This document shows positions 6,953 to 14,492 of a stretch of DNA of 28,805 nt, in pieces. Position numbers and translations under genes: made by a program. The first letter of the stretch is position 1, and each line of letters begins with the position of its first letter. Source of the DNA: a virus; the IMG/VR virus record IMGVR_UViG_3300023176_001882, positions 1-28,805 of that record; one strand, written 5' to 3'. The notes under the pieces were generated by a model that searched no databases, was not told the origin of the DNA, and saw only the letters and a list, made by a program, of their open reading frames with translations.

Positions 6953-7321
6953 ATGGAACCACAGAATCCCTATAGTAAATTTGAATTTTTAACAGGAATA
7001 CAATACTCAGAAGAAGAGTATGTGGGTATCGTAGTGAATCAGGACAATCAACTGCTAACCTTTTATGATGTAAACTTGATTACAACCATTCCCAAAAAGA
7101 AAGAATTCTTAGAATACGGTGAAATGTGGTGGTGGGAAAGTAATCGCCAACTGCCCATAGATGTTTTCTTACATTACGAAATGGATCAGTTCAAATATGC
7201 ATTGCGAACTTTTATTGTAAAAGATGTAGAAATACTATTTGGTCCTGTAACCAGTTTACAAAACTTAATGAAGAAAAGAATTAAAAGAAGAAGTATTCAG
7301 TTAGTCAGGAAAACTGACTAG
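6953..7321 (+). CDS. Lone plus-strand gene, phage protein of unknown function
   Basis: A 122-residue protein, the only convincing gene on the plus strand. Its sequence (MEPQNPYSKFEFLTGIQYSE, then GEMWWWESNRQLPIDVFL, then a basic end KKRIKRRS) has the look of a protein conserved in T4-like marine phages, but I know no function. The triple Trp and the basic tail are striking. It has a late-type box five bases upstream and no ribosome site. It converges on the minus-strand gene at 7318, and both stops come from the shared palindrome CTAG (7318-7321). Confidence 0.7.
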   Translation: MEPQNPYSKFEFLTGIQYSEEEYVGIVVNQDNQLLTFYDVNLITTIPKKKEFLEYGEMWWWESNRQLPIDVFLHYEMDQFKYALRTFIVKDVEILFGPVTSLQNLMKKRIKRRSIQLVRKTD

Positions 7322-7902
7322 TCCTCACACAACAAATTCAACTGTACAACAATAGCCATAGCAAATGCAATAGCATGAGCTTTCTTAAAATAATACTCGC
7401 CGTTGTCAGGCTTTGACCACACCGTTTTAGCAATCTCATCAAAAGTTTGTCCTTGTAAATGTCTCTTGGCAGGACGTATGATAGCCAGTATCATTGCTAA
7501 CTGTTCAATATTGGTTGGTTTGTATTGTTTAACTAAGTCTGCATAATTATTGATGTGATACAGTTGCTCTACTACTTCAGCATGCTCTAGCAGTTCCCAC
7601 ATAGGCTCTTGATCTACCAGTTGTTGTAAGTGTTTCTCGTTTTTTACTTTGTTATACACATTGTTATTAAGGAAGTCAACTTTAAACCAGCCATCTTGTT
7701 CTGCTTCCTTGTGATCTATAGCACTGTATCCTTGTAGTGGGAATGTGGGTATGTTCTGAAAGTAAACTCCAGTATTATGCTTTGTAAACTTGCCTTCGTT
7801 TTTTATGCTGGCAGGAGTATGCTGAATATGATCTAGAAGTTTAGATCTGTCAGCCATGTCTATGTCAACATCAAAATCAAATACATTATTTTGTAAAGAC
7901 AT
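7318..7902 (-). CDS. Miniature DNA polymerase III alpha-like protein
   Basis: I chose the ATG at 7902 (MSLQNN, 194 residues) because it follows GAGGGT. An earlier ATG at 7947 would lie deep in the methyltransferase gene. In order, the protein has FDFDVDIDMADR (residues 8-19), matching the PDxDxDF catalytic motif of bacterial Pol III alpha. Next comes KHNTGVYFQNIPTFPL (41-56), matching KHAGGVVIAPTKITDFAPL, and GWFKVDFLNN (71-80), matching GLVKFDFLGL with the third catalytic Asp. Then follow IEQLAMILAIIRP, matching the ALxRPGPL segment, and YFKKAHAIAFAM, matching FNKSHSAAYAL. All the pieces are shortened into one-sixth of a polymerase. Whether it polymerises, or only binds DNA or clamp, is unknown. 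Confidence 0.65.
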   Translation of the reverse strand: MSLQNNVFDFDVDIDMADRSKLLDHIQHTPASIKNEGKFTKHNTGVYFQNIPTFPLQGYSAIDHKEAEQDGWFKVDFLNNNVYNKVKNEKHLQQLVDQEPMWELLEHAEVVEQLYHINNYADLVKQYKPTNIEQLAMILAIIRPAKRHLQGQTFDEIAKTVWSKPDNGEYYFKKAHAIAFAMAIVVQLNLLCED

Positions 7903-9004
7903 ATATACCCTCAAATTTTTCAACACCATCTTGTTTGCCGTTGCCAACTCCAGGTCTGGTGTTCAACATCATTTTAATTGTTTCTGTGTGTTTAAATCCT
8001 AATTTCTCAGCAGTACTTATCCAACGGTCAACCACTTTAAACTCTTCTTTTGGTGTTTTGTAATCTGCAATGTTTGTGGCAAAGACGCCATCATCATTTA
8101 ATCCTTTATGTATATTTTGCATAGTAGGCACCACATAACCTTCGAACCAGTTATCTAAACTGTCGTACCTATTCATACACTGTGTGGGCTCGTCTGAGTA
8201 CTTTTCTAAGTTAAAGTAGGGCGGACTACTAAATGCACAATCAATGTTGTCAGGCACGTATTCCTCGCTTACAGACTGGTGTATCTCGCCTGGTATACCG
8301 CCTGCTTCTGCTATAAACGCATTTAGTATGTTTAAATGGTCCACTGTCTCAGTATTGGGATCTACTCCCACATATTCTAGTTTAAGATTACTACTGGTTA
8401 CACCAAGCAGTCTGCCGCCATAGCCACAACTGTAATCATATACTTTACCCCACAACACAGGACACAAATACTCCACTATTGCTCTAGCGTTTTGTGCTTT
8501 AAAGTTTTGTATATTTTCGCCTGTAACTAGTTCTAATGCTCTGCGTACAGCCGTAGGATAAACCAATTTATCTCCCTCTCTAAACTCAAAGCAAATACGA
8601 ATAGCTCTGCGTAATTTGTCATCGTCATAAAATCTGTCTTTAAGACTGTTTGAGCCTCTGCCTTTGGGCTCTGCTGTCATCATATTTGGAAACAAAAATC
8701 TATTCAGTGTTTGTCCTTTGTTGTTGCCCAGTCCTATGCGGCCATTTTTTACATTATTATATGATGATGTACGAAAACTTTTAATTGCTTCTACTACACC
8801 TGTTTCTGTATAATAAATGATGGGTACCAGATTAACAGCACGGTATAAATCAAATACTTCTTCAATAGTTCCTGCTGGATCACTATCATATTTTTCTTTT
8901 GTAAATTTATCAAAGGCAGGATACAAAGGCTCATAGCCTGTAAACTTTGAGCCGTTCACGTGTAAACGTTTTATGTTCCAAAAGTCGTAAATTTTATCTA
9001 ACAT
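7886..9004 (-). CDS. DNA methyltransferase (SPPY class)
   Basis: A 372-residue protein with an S-adenosylmethionine-binding motif (VYDYSCGYGGRLLG, residues 188-201) followed by YVGVDPN (about 211-217) and the catalytic motif SSPPYF (259-264). SPPY is typical of N4-cytosine and some N6-adenine DNA methylases. The N-terminal 180 residues have a long accessory region that may read the DNA. It would modify phage DNA, for protection or regulation. It overlaps mazG by 7 bases and the Pol III alpha-like gene by 17. No restriction partner is seen. It is the one clear SAM consumer near the phage metK cassette. The exact target base cannot be told from sequence. Confidence 0.85.
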   Translation of the reverse strand: MLDKIYDFWNIKRLHVNGSKFTGYEPLYPAFDKFTKEKYDSDPAGTIEEVFDLYRAVNLVPIIYYTETGVVEAIKSFRTSSYNNVKNGRIGLGNNKGQTLNRFLFPNMMTAEPKGRGSNSLKDRFYDDDKLRRAIRICFEFREGDKLVYPTAVRRALELVTGENIQNFKAQNARAIVEYLCPVLWGKVYDYSCGYGGRLLGVTSSNLKLEYVGVDPNTETVDHLNILNAFIAEAGGIPGEIHQSVSEEYVPDNIDCAFSSPPYFNLEKYSDEPTQCMNRYDSLDNWFEGYVVPTMQNIHKGLNDDGVFATNIADYKTPKEEFKVVDRWISTAEKLGFKHTETIKMMLNTRPGVGNGKQDGVEKFEGIYVFTK

Positions 9005-9261
9005 TTTTCATCGTCAAACAGAATGCTCCATTTCATTAATTTGTCTTTCTTAATTTCCATTCTGTCTTCTATTTGGTCCTCAGTTACAAGTCCACTCATT
9101 TTCATTATTTCGATCATGGTCATTACGTCACCAATTTCATCTTGTAAATTGCGTAGGTATTTGGTTTTACCTTTACTGCGTATCATTTTACTACAGGCCT
9201 GAATGAGCTCTCCGCATTCTTCCATAGTAATAACTAACATTTCTTCTCGTTTACGATTCAT
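8998..9261 (-). CDS. mazG: MazG-like nucleotide pyrophosphohydrolase
   Basis: An 87-residue, all-helical protein with the MazG/dUTPase-like metal motif: EECGE (residues 14-18) and DEIGDV (41-46). The family hydrolyses nucleoside triphosphates to monophosphates; in phages it has been linked to dNTP pool cleaning or (p)ppGpp control. It is of the short phage type. The start overlaps the preceding stop as TAATG, so translation is coupled to the FG-GAP lipoprotein gene. Confidence 0.85.
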   Translation of the reverse strand: MNRKREEMLVITMEECGELIQACSKMIRSKGKTKYLRNLQDEIGDVMTMIEIMKMSGLVTEDQIEDRMEIKKDKLMKWSILFDDEKC

Positions 9262-10784
9262 TATTCTAGTGGCTTTAATCCCTTATAAACTTCAATATCA
9301 GATACATCATTAGTATGATACGAATAGCTCAATAAGTCAACCAAGCCGTCTCCATTTACATCTATTAATCTGCTTACACCGCCCCAGAGTTGTTGTTGCT
9401 GTATTTCAGTGTGATCAGGAAAATGTTCTGCATCACTTACTTCATACAGTGTTACATCACCGTTATAGTTAAAGTAGATAATAGGATCTGTTTGATAGGA
9501 TTCCTGATTTAACTTTTGAATAAAGATATCAGTCATACCATCATTGTTTAAGTCTGCACATTCCATAAAGAACGCACGGTATTGGTGTTCAACTTCTTCT
9601 GGTGTTCTGTTAACAAACTGATCATCAGCAATTTCAAATACCATTAAGTTACGATAGTTTTCTAAATCTTCACTAGAGTACTGATATCCTTCATGTACAT
9701 CAATACCATATTTGAATGCATCTCCCCAGAGTTCTATAGCAATACCTGTATTCCCGGTGTCATTAAAATAATCCAGTTTGCACATTTCGTCTGTGGCAAC
9801 GCCCACAGTATAGTATCCACCAATTTTGTGTACTGGTGTTTGATAACCATCTATATAAACCCATATAGGATCAGACTTTACAACTGCATCAGTAATTTGC
9901 CAGTCATTATTATTTTTTGTATAAAGAGCAACACCACAGGACTCTGATTCACAATAACCTGTAACTAACTGTTCTTTGTTTAGTACCTGAATATCAATAG
10001 CCCAATCGCCCTTTCCAGGATATAAATCTGTAATATCTTCCCATTCAGCAGTGTTTAGATTCCAACGATGAGCTTGGAATGGTGTACCCAGCATACCAGC
10101 AAATAAAACATCATCGTATCCCATATCATTTTGTATGGCACCTACTGCATGACCATGACTGCGGGTACCCACTCTCTCTATAGTGAACCCACCATCGCCA
10201 GTACTCAACAACACTGTTTGTTCTGTGTCCCAACGGCTTCCTGATAAATCATCTGTACGTAGATCTTCCCAGTTTACAGCAAATGCAATGTCCTCATAGC
10301 CGTCTCCATTAAAGTCGCCTTTTGTCCATTTGCGGCTAGCACCACCTATTCTGGGTATGTCTTCACCAAACACCCTATAATTATCCACATACCAATTGCC
10401 ATATCCATCACTTACTAATGCTACTAATGCATCAGGTGTGGGTGTGTCATAAATTGCTGTGCCGGGATCTGTTGAACACCAATAGTGCAGAATTAAATCC
10501 TGATATTTGTCGGTGTTTAATTCAATAGGAATCATTGCAAATAATTCTGGTGTTGCATGAAATCTATAATCATCACAAGTAGAGGCAACAATACTATAGA
10601 GATCATCAATCAGTAACTCTTTATTATCTGTGCTAAAAAAGGTTTCTGCATACTGAGTACTTGGTGGAGGAGGAGGCGGTGCTTGAATATCAGGTGTTGC
10701 AGAACCACCACCACAACCTGAAAGAACACCCATAAATGCCACACATCTAATTAGCTCTATAAAAGTGTAGTTCATTTTACTCAT
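9261..10784 (-). CDS. Exported FG-GAP/VCBS-repeat lipoprotein
   Basis: An ORF can be drawn from an ATG at 10805, but the -10 box of its promoter ends two bases before that ATG, so translation more likely starts at 10784 (MSKMNYTF) or at 10775, which has an AGG at better distance. From 10784 the protein has 507 residues. It has a short signal sequence and a lipobox VLSGC with Cys24, a proline run (PPPPPP), and then a beta-propeller-like body with calcium-type repeats: DFNGDGYED (157-165), DLNNDGMTD (411-419), DVNGDGLVD (475-483) and a degenerate LNTDKYQD near 90. FG-GAP/VCBS proteins are usually cell-surface binding proteins of bacteria. In a phage this suggests alteration of the infected cell surface. 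It is the first gene of a four-gene operon. Confidence 0.8.
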   Translation of the reverse strand: MSKMNYTFIELIRCVAFMGVLSGCGGGSATPDIQAPPPPPPSTQYAETFFSTDNKELLIDDLYSIVASTCDDYRFHATPELFAMIPIELNTDKYQDLILHYWCSTDPGTAIYDTPTPDALVALVSDGYGNWYVDNYRVFGEDIPRIGGASRKWTKGDFNGDGYEDIAFAVNWEDLRTDDLSGSRWDTEQTVLLSTGDGGFTIERVGTRSHGHAVGAIQNDMGYDDVLFAGMLGTPFQAHRWNLNTAEWEDITDLYPGKGDWAIDIQVLNKEQLVTGYCESESCGVALYTKNNNDWQITDAVVKSDPIWVYIDGYQTPVHKIGGYYTVGVATDEMCKLDYFNDTGNTGIAIELWGDAFKYGIDVHEGYQYSSEDLENYRNLMVFEIADDQFVNRTPEEVEHQYRAFFMECADLNNDGMTDIFIQKLNQESYQTDPIIYFNYNGDVTLYEVSDAEHFPDHTEIQQQQLWGGVSRLIDVNGDGLVDLLSYSYHTNDVSDIEVYKGLKPLE

Positions 10785-10807
10785 ACCTATATTGTGAATG
10801 TTCATAT

Positions 10808-10836
10808 ATTATAACAATATAGGGCTATGAAGTCAA
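10808..10836 (-). promoter_or_regulatory. Sigma70-type promoter for the lipoprotein operon
   Basis: TTGACT (reverse of 10831-10836), a 17-bp spacer, and a perfect TATAAT (reverse of 10808-10813). The predicted start point near 10801 lies inside the first codons of the longest possible frame. A second TTGACT on the plus strand at 10854-10859 makes an inverted repeat with the -35, possibly by chance. Confidence 0.8.
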
Positions 10837-10857
10837 GCAGATAAGTTACTGATTTGA

Positions 10858-11529
10858 CTAGGAAATCATATCTATAATAGGTGTAGGATTGGGAGATGCA
10901 TCCATTGCATGTTGCAATAATTCGTAATCTCTGCGATAAAAGTCTTTAAGTCTGAGTTGAAAATCTGGGTCACTGTAAACTTCTAACAGTTTAGGATATA
11001 TGAACTTTTTATCGTTTCCACTAGTGACATTTCTGTAATCTATAACTTTGTTATGAAAGTGTCCCACCCCCAGAGCTTGTAGATCTGCTAGTACAGAAGG
11101 TGTATAGGTATAGATTTTTAATTCATTCCAGTTTAAATTGTAGGGCAAAAACCATGCCTGTGGGGCAGTGTGACGGTCGAATCCTATGTCGTAAATTTCG
11201 TCATTAAAAAATTTTTCTTCTAAATCGTCTATCTTAAATTTAGATAAAAATTCCTGGGTACCACTCAACCATCTGGATACTGGATCTCTAACAATCATGA
11301 TTGGTGTTTTACCTAATGCGGGGTTGTAATCTATTTCTTGGGATTCTCCTTCACCCTCTATTGCCCAAGCAATAGCACTGCTGGCTACTTTAGGATTAGT
11401 AAAGTAAAAATATTGACCACAAATTCGGCCGCGGCCTCTGACTTCCTGTAAATCTTCTAGCGGTGCCGCGCGATTAGCGTAATCATATTTTGTAAGGCTA
11501 AAAATATGTTTACTAGTTAATGCTATCAT
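10858..11529 (-). CDS. Sulfotransferase-like protein
   Basis: A 223-residue protein of the P-loop sulfotransferase type. It has a 5'-phosphosulfate-binding-like loop YFTNPKVASSAIAWAI (residues 42-57) and the 3'-phosphate-binding motif IVRDPVSRWLSG (79-90), with the conserved Arg and Ser. Such enzymes move sulfate from PAPS to a hydroxyl or amino group of carbohydrates or other small acceptors. No export signal or membrane helix is seen. It is the last gene of the uvsW-metK operon and overlaps the small membrane protein by ATGA. The acceptor is unknown; a surface glycan or virion glycan is possible. Confidence 0.75.
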   Translation of the reverse strand: MIALTSKHIFSLTKYDYANRAAPLEDLQEVRGRGRICGQYFYFTNPKVASSAIAWAIEGEGESQEIDYNPALGKTPIMIVRDPVSRWLSGTQEFLSKFKIDDLEEKFFNDEIYDIGFDRHTAPQAWFLPYNLNWNELKIYTYTPSVLADLQALGVGHFHNKVIDYRNVTSGNDKKFIYPKLLEVYSDPDFQLRLKDFYRRDYELLQHAMDASPNPTPIIDMIS

Positions 11530-11705
11530 TTGAATATATCATCAGTATAAAGTTGTTTAATATCGCTGTAGTTTTCCCTAAACTTTTTAACAAATAACGA
11601 ATCCGTAAACAGTCTGTGTATCTCTACCCAAAAACATTCCACAATGCTTATAACAAGTACAACTGGTAATAGAATCCATAAATAAATCTTTTTCCATATG
11701 CTCAT
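11526..11705 (-). CDS. Small single-span membrane protein
   Basis: The start is set at the ATG at 11705 (MSIWKKIYLW), which overlaps the upstream stop as ATGA; the longer frame from 11717 would need a TTG. The protein has 59 residues. One hydrophobic segment (residues about 7-27, LWILLPVVLVISIVECFW) follows a WKK start, and the tail is charged. I do not recognise it. It could be a membrane anchor or a small toxin- or holin-like protein, but a single span with a long tail does not decide this. Confidence 0.6.
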   Translation of the reverse strand: MSIWKKIYLWILLPVVLVISIVECFWVEIHRLFTDSLFVKKFRENYSDIKQLYTDDIFK

Positions 11706-12109
11706 GTCGTATCCCAACTAATTTCTATTCTAGTACCTCCAGTTTTGTCCCAACTCCAGTTGCAACCACATTCTTCAATAATAGGAAGTACTTGTATAAG
11801 GTTATTTACACCTTTTTTGTCACCACTAAAGCAAAATAATGAATATCCTTGCTGTTCTGGTGTGGCGTATTCAGGGTCATAATGATCCCACCAATCTTCT
11901 TCTTCGTCTTCAGTGTCAAATTCTGGAGGGTCTAACTCTATTTCACAGTCTTGTGAATGGTTAAACAACACTTTGTCGAAATCTACTTCAGTACCATCTT
12001 CAAACTCGTACGGCAACTCCGCCCATGCACAACTTTGACAGCAAGGCATATTCCATTCTACAAACCAACCTTCTTCACGTAATCGTGTTTTAAGTGTTTC
12101 GAAACTCAT
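11702..12109 (-). CDS. CCQSC-motif protein (DUF6891-like)
   Basis: A 135-residue acidic protein. The N-terminal part has the motif MPCCQSCAWAE (residues 21-31), then VLFNHSQDCE (47-56), an acidic stretch (EDEEEDWWD), and a C-terminal part with GYSLFCFSG and a strand-rich end. The CCQSC ... F-H-x-Q-D ... pattern resembles the bacterial DUF6891 family, whose function is unknown. The cysteines could bind a metal. It overlaps thyX and the membrane-protein gene by ATGA. The family call is from memory of the motif and is moderate. Confidence 0.65.
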   Translation of the reverse strand: MSFETLKTRLREEGWFVEWNMPCCQSCAWAELPYEFEDGTEVDFDKVLFNHSQDCEIELDPPEFDTEDEEEDWWDHYDPEYATPEQQGYSLFCFSGDKKGVNNLIQVLPIIEECGCNWSWDKTGGTRIEISWDTT

Positions 12110-12816
12110 ACTGTTTCCTCTAAACTGTCATGATTTGTATATTCTATTGCCATTGGAAAAACTTCTGTAATAACCTTTGCACATTCTTTGGCTATTTGGA
12201 TATGCTCTTTTTGTGTGCCATTTGCACTGCGTAAATCAATGTAGTGAATCCAACTACGCAATGTACCATTCATATACAAGCGACTTACTGTGTTTCCTTC
12301 TGGTAATACAGCACGAGCTTGCTCTTTGGCTATACCATTATCCAAAGCCCACTTATATAGTTCTTTACTTTGTTTGATTAGTTTGCTTTGTCGTATACGA
12401 AATTCCTCGTTTAGAGCAACATGTTTATTATTGTTTTCGTCAATATCAATACTATTTTGTCTGTTCTTAGGATCCTGGAATCTTGCCTCTCTGGTAACTA
12501 GTTCCAATTCTTTAACAGGGTCTGCATAACGTTGACTAAACTCCTGGAAACTAAAACTTCTGTGTCGCAAAATCTGTCTGGCAATATCTCTGGTGGTTTC
12601 AATCTCCAAACACACATTAACCATTTCAAATGGTGACCAGTGTTTGTGTTTCATCAAATATTTTAATAGTTTATGAGATGTTTCTGTGTTGTTCTGGTTG
12701 CCAGGATTACTTACCCTTGCACAATAAGCAATAAGTCCTTGAACATTTGCCATAGTGGGATCATCTTCTACCACAACTTGTGGTGCCGCACTGTAACTAA
12801 TCAATTTTACTTTCAT
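12106..12816 (-). CDS. thyX: Flavin-dependent thymidylate synthase
   Basis: A 236-residue ThyX with the signature RHRSFSFQEFSQR (residues 84-96), which matches RHRxxSxxxxSxR. Other family segments are HWSPFEMVNVCLEIE (59-73), ARAVLPEGN and the LRSWIHYIDLR motif. It makes dTMP from dUMP using FAD, NADPH and methylene-tetrahydrofolate, supplying thymidine for phage DNA. It is preceded by a good ribosome site (AAGGG) after a 9-bp gap and is followed by an ATGA overlap. Length is normal. Confidence 0.95.
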   Translation of the reverse strand: MKVKLISYSAAPQVVVEDDPTMANVQGLIAYCARVSNPGNQNNTETSHKLLKYLMKHKHWSPFEMVNVCLEIETTRDIARQILRHRSFSFQEFSQRYADPVKELELVTREARFQDPKNRQNSIDIDENNNKHVALNEEFRIRQSKLIKQSKELYKWALDNGIAKEQARAVLPEGNTVSRLYMNGTLRSWIHYIDLRSANGTQKEHIQIAKECAKVITEVFPMAIEYTNHDSLEETV

Positions 12817-12825
12817 TTTATACCC

Positions 12826-13497
12826 TTATATAGTTGCTGCTTCACACATTGCACTAACTTCTTTAACTTGCTCTGCTTCGTTGCTAAACAAATTCATCCA
12901 ATAGTTTGCATCAATAATGTTGTTTATCATTTTAACTTGCTCACCATTTAGTCTGGTTAGCAATTGGTCTCCAGTATCACTTAAATATAACACCCAAGGA
13001 GATATCTTGGCAGCTCTTAAATCATACACTGCTCTATTTGTAGAAACTTCGCAAAAGTAGTTGTTCCATTCCTTTCCAGATTCCAAACTCCATTCAGTTA
13101 GATACCTAACTGTACGTTCCATGGCTTTTAATCCAGGTTCACGTTTAACATACTCTAATAGGTATTCGTCATAGATTGCGTCTTTTGTCCAATCTGATAA
13201 TTTTTTACCTTTTTTAATTAACCACTCTGCAAATGCTTCAGGATTCATGTATTCATTACGCACACACGCCCTACCAAACTTTGTAAAGCCTTCATAGTAC
13301 TGACTACGAATAAAGTCTTCCATGCTTTTGGGCTTGCTTGCAGCAGTGTTAAGTTCATAGAACATCTGAAATACTCTATATCCTAAACGAATATGAGTCA
13401 TATCCCTATCAGCCCACCTTCTTTTCTTTGGGCACATATGAGCACTCAGAGTTCGTTCATTACGAAACTCTTTTTCACACCATTTACACTTTGCCAA
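12826..13497 (-). CDS. Zinc-finger phage protein of unknown function
   Basis: A TTG at 13497 is preceded six bases away by GGAG and gives MAKCKWCEKEF (223 residues). An ATG at 13539 would overlap the upstream gene by 56 bases without a ribosome site, so the TTG is preferred but not certain. Cys4, Cys7, His20 and Cys22 form a C2HC-type finger (CKWC ... SAHMC) followed by basic KKRRW. The rest is helical (MEDFIRSQYYEGFTKFGR, KKLSDWTKDAIYDEYL). It has the look of a T4-like marine phage protein; a nucleic-acid-binding role is plausible from the finger and basic patch only. Confidence 0.7.
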   Translation of the reverse strand: MAKCKWCEKEFRNERTLSAHMCPKKRRWADRDMTHIRLGYRVFQMFYELNTAASKPKSMEDFIRSQYYEGFTKFGRACVRNEYMNPEAFAEWLIKKGKKLSDWTKDAIYDEYLLEYVKREPGLKAMERTVRYLTEWSLESGKEWNNYFCEVSTNRAVYDLRAAKISPWVLYLSDTGDQLLTRLNGEQVKMINNIIDANYWMNLFSNEAEQVKEVSAMCEAATI

Positions 13498-13954
13498 GGA
13501 TTTCTCCAATGGATTTATTGTCATAGCCATGTCTTTCAAATAATTCTTTTAATTCTTGTTTAGTGTTAAGTTCGATAAGGAGCTCTATCTCATCATCTTT
13601 CATAGTGGGATATAAGTTACTTAGCCCTTCTCTTAAAGAGTCCTTTTTCTTCCTGGCGTTTGGCGGTTTTATATAAGGATGAAATTCAATTTTGCCACTG
13701 CCACAGCCGCACATCAATAGCCACTGTAGTTCAGGATGTTTACTGATAGATGCAAAATCCTTGTTTACTAGTTCATTAACCATTAGCAAGTAATGGGCCG
13801 CATTTCTGCCTTGCACACTACTACTATATCGCATCATCATCCAGGTGCTGAATGCTTTTTTCTGATCATCATTTAAGTTAGTATACCATTTACGTTGCTT
13901 CTTATCCAGAGCACCCATAACTTCTTTTAATGGTATCTGAGGTTTTTTAGCCAT
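13484..13954 (-). CDS. 62: Probable clamp-loader small subunit, gp62-like
   Basis: A 156-residue protein. The segment HPELQWLLMCGCGSGKIEFHPYIKPP (second half quoted in parts: CGCGSGK, HPYIKPP) lines up in pattern with the AVYAMNLIGSG ... YLMAAVPRGKR part of T4 gp62, and the N-terminal part is helical in the same way (DDQKKAFSTWMMMRY). In T4, gp62 joins gp44 to load the gp45 clamp. No gp44 is in this window and the gene is not beside one, so this call is tentative. It overlaps the nucleosidase and zinc-finger genes. Confidence 0.5.
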   Translation of the reverse strand: MAKKPQIPLKEVMGALDKKQRKWYTNLNDDQKKAFSTWMMMRYSSSVQGRNAAHYLLMVNELVNKDFASISKHPELQWLLMCGCGSGKIEFHPYIKPPNARKKKDSLREGLSNLYPTMKDDEIELLIELNTKQELKELFERHGYDNKSIGEILGKV

Positions 13955-14492
13955 TATTAAAAATCCGGATAAAATGTTTTTCGCCTTTGGTTACATTTTT
14001 GTGCCAAGTTTCTGGACTGTCATCATCTGCACAATCTGTTATAAACTTCCAACACTCAAACTCCACATTCATTCTTTTGCACACTTTTGCAAGTGCATAG
14101 GCTTCCATATCAACGATGTCGCCTAACATTGGATCACGTGGATTGGTTACAAAATTATCTCCACTACTGCAAGTTAATCCATCGTCACCCATAACGATTT
14201 CTATTTCATCTTCCCAGGGTGTTTGTCCTACTTTATATCCCATTGGCTCACACAGCATATCTCGTTGAAGAAATGTTGTACATTTATGTATGCCTTTTTC
14301 AACAGTAATTCCACCAGCAGTGCCAAAATTCCATACCTTGTTTATATTGGGATAATTTACTAACAGTTCTGTTAACAGCATTGTTGCGTTAACTTTACCT
14401 ATACCTGTAAAAAATATATTATCCCATTCAACCATGGTGGGTGCTTCGCTCTCAAGAGCCATTATAATAATTTCAGTTTCATCTTTAGTCAT
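13947..14492 (-). CDS. MTA/SAH nucleosidase (short form)
   Basis: A 181-residue member of the PNP/UDP phosphorylase family, shorter than the usual 230. It keeps the three catalytic residues of bacterial 5'-methylthioadenosine/S-adenosylhomocysteine nucleosidase: Glu16 in ALESEA, Glu130 in VDMEAYA and Asp153 in ITDCADD. It also has GIGKVNA (30-36), NFGTAGG (55-61) and SGDNFV (110-115). The reaction frees adenine from SAH or MTA. The start overlaps apt by 8 bases. In this cassette it would remove the SAH inhibitor made by the DNA methyltransferase and feed adenine to Apt. Confidence 0.85.
   Translation of the reverse strand: MTKDETEIIIMALESEAPTMVEWDNIFFTGIGKVNATMLLTELLVNYPNINKVWNFGTAGGITVEKGIHKCTTFLQRDMLCEPMGYKVGQTPWEDEIEIVMGDDGLTCSSGDNFVTNPRDPMLGDIVDMEAYALAKVCKRMNVEFECWKFITDCADDDSPETWHKNVTKGEKHFIRIFNNG

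Noticed and set aside
7886-7947. ATG at 7947 as start of the Pol III alpha-like gene
   Set aside because: It would overlap the methyltransferase by 62 bases with no ribosome site; the ATG at 7902 has GAGGGT upstream.
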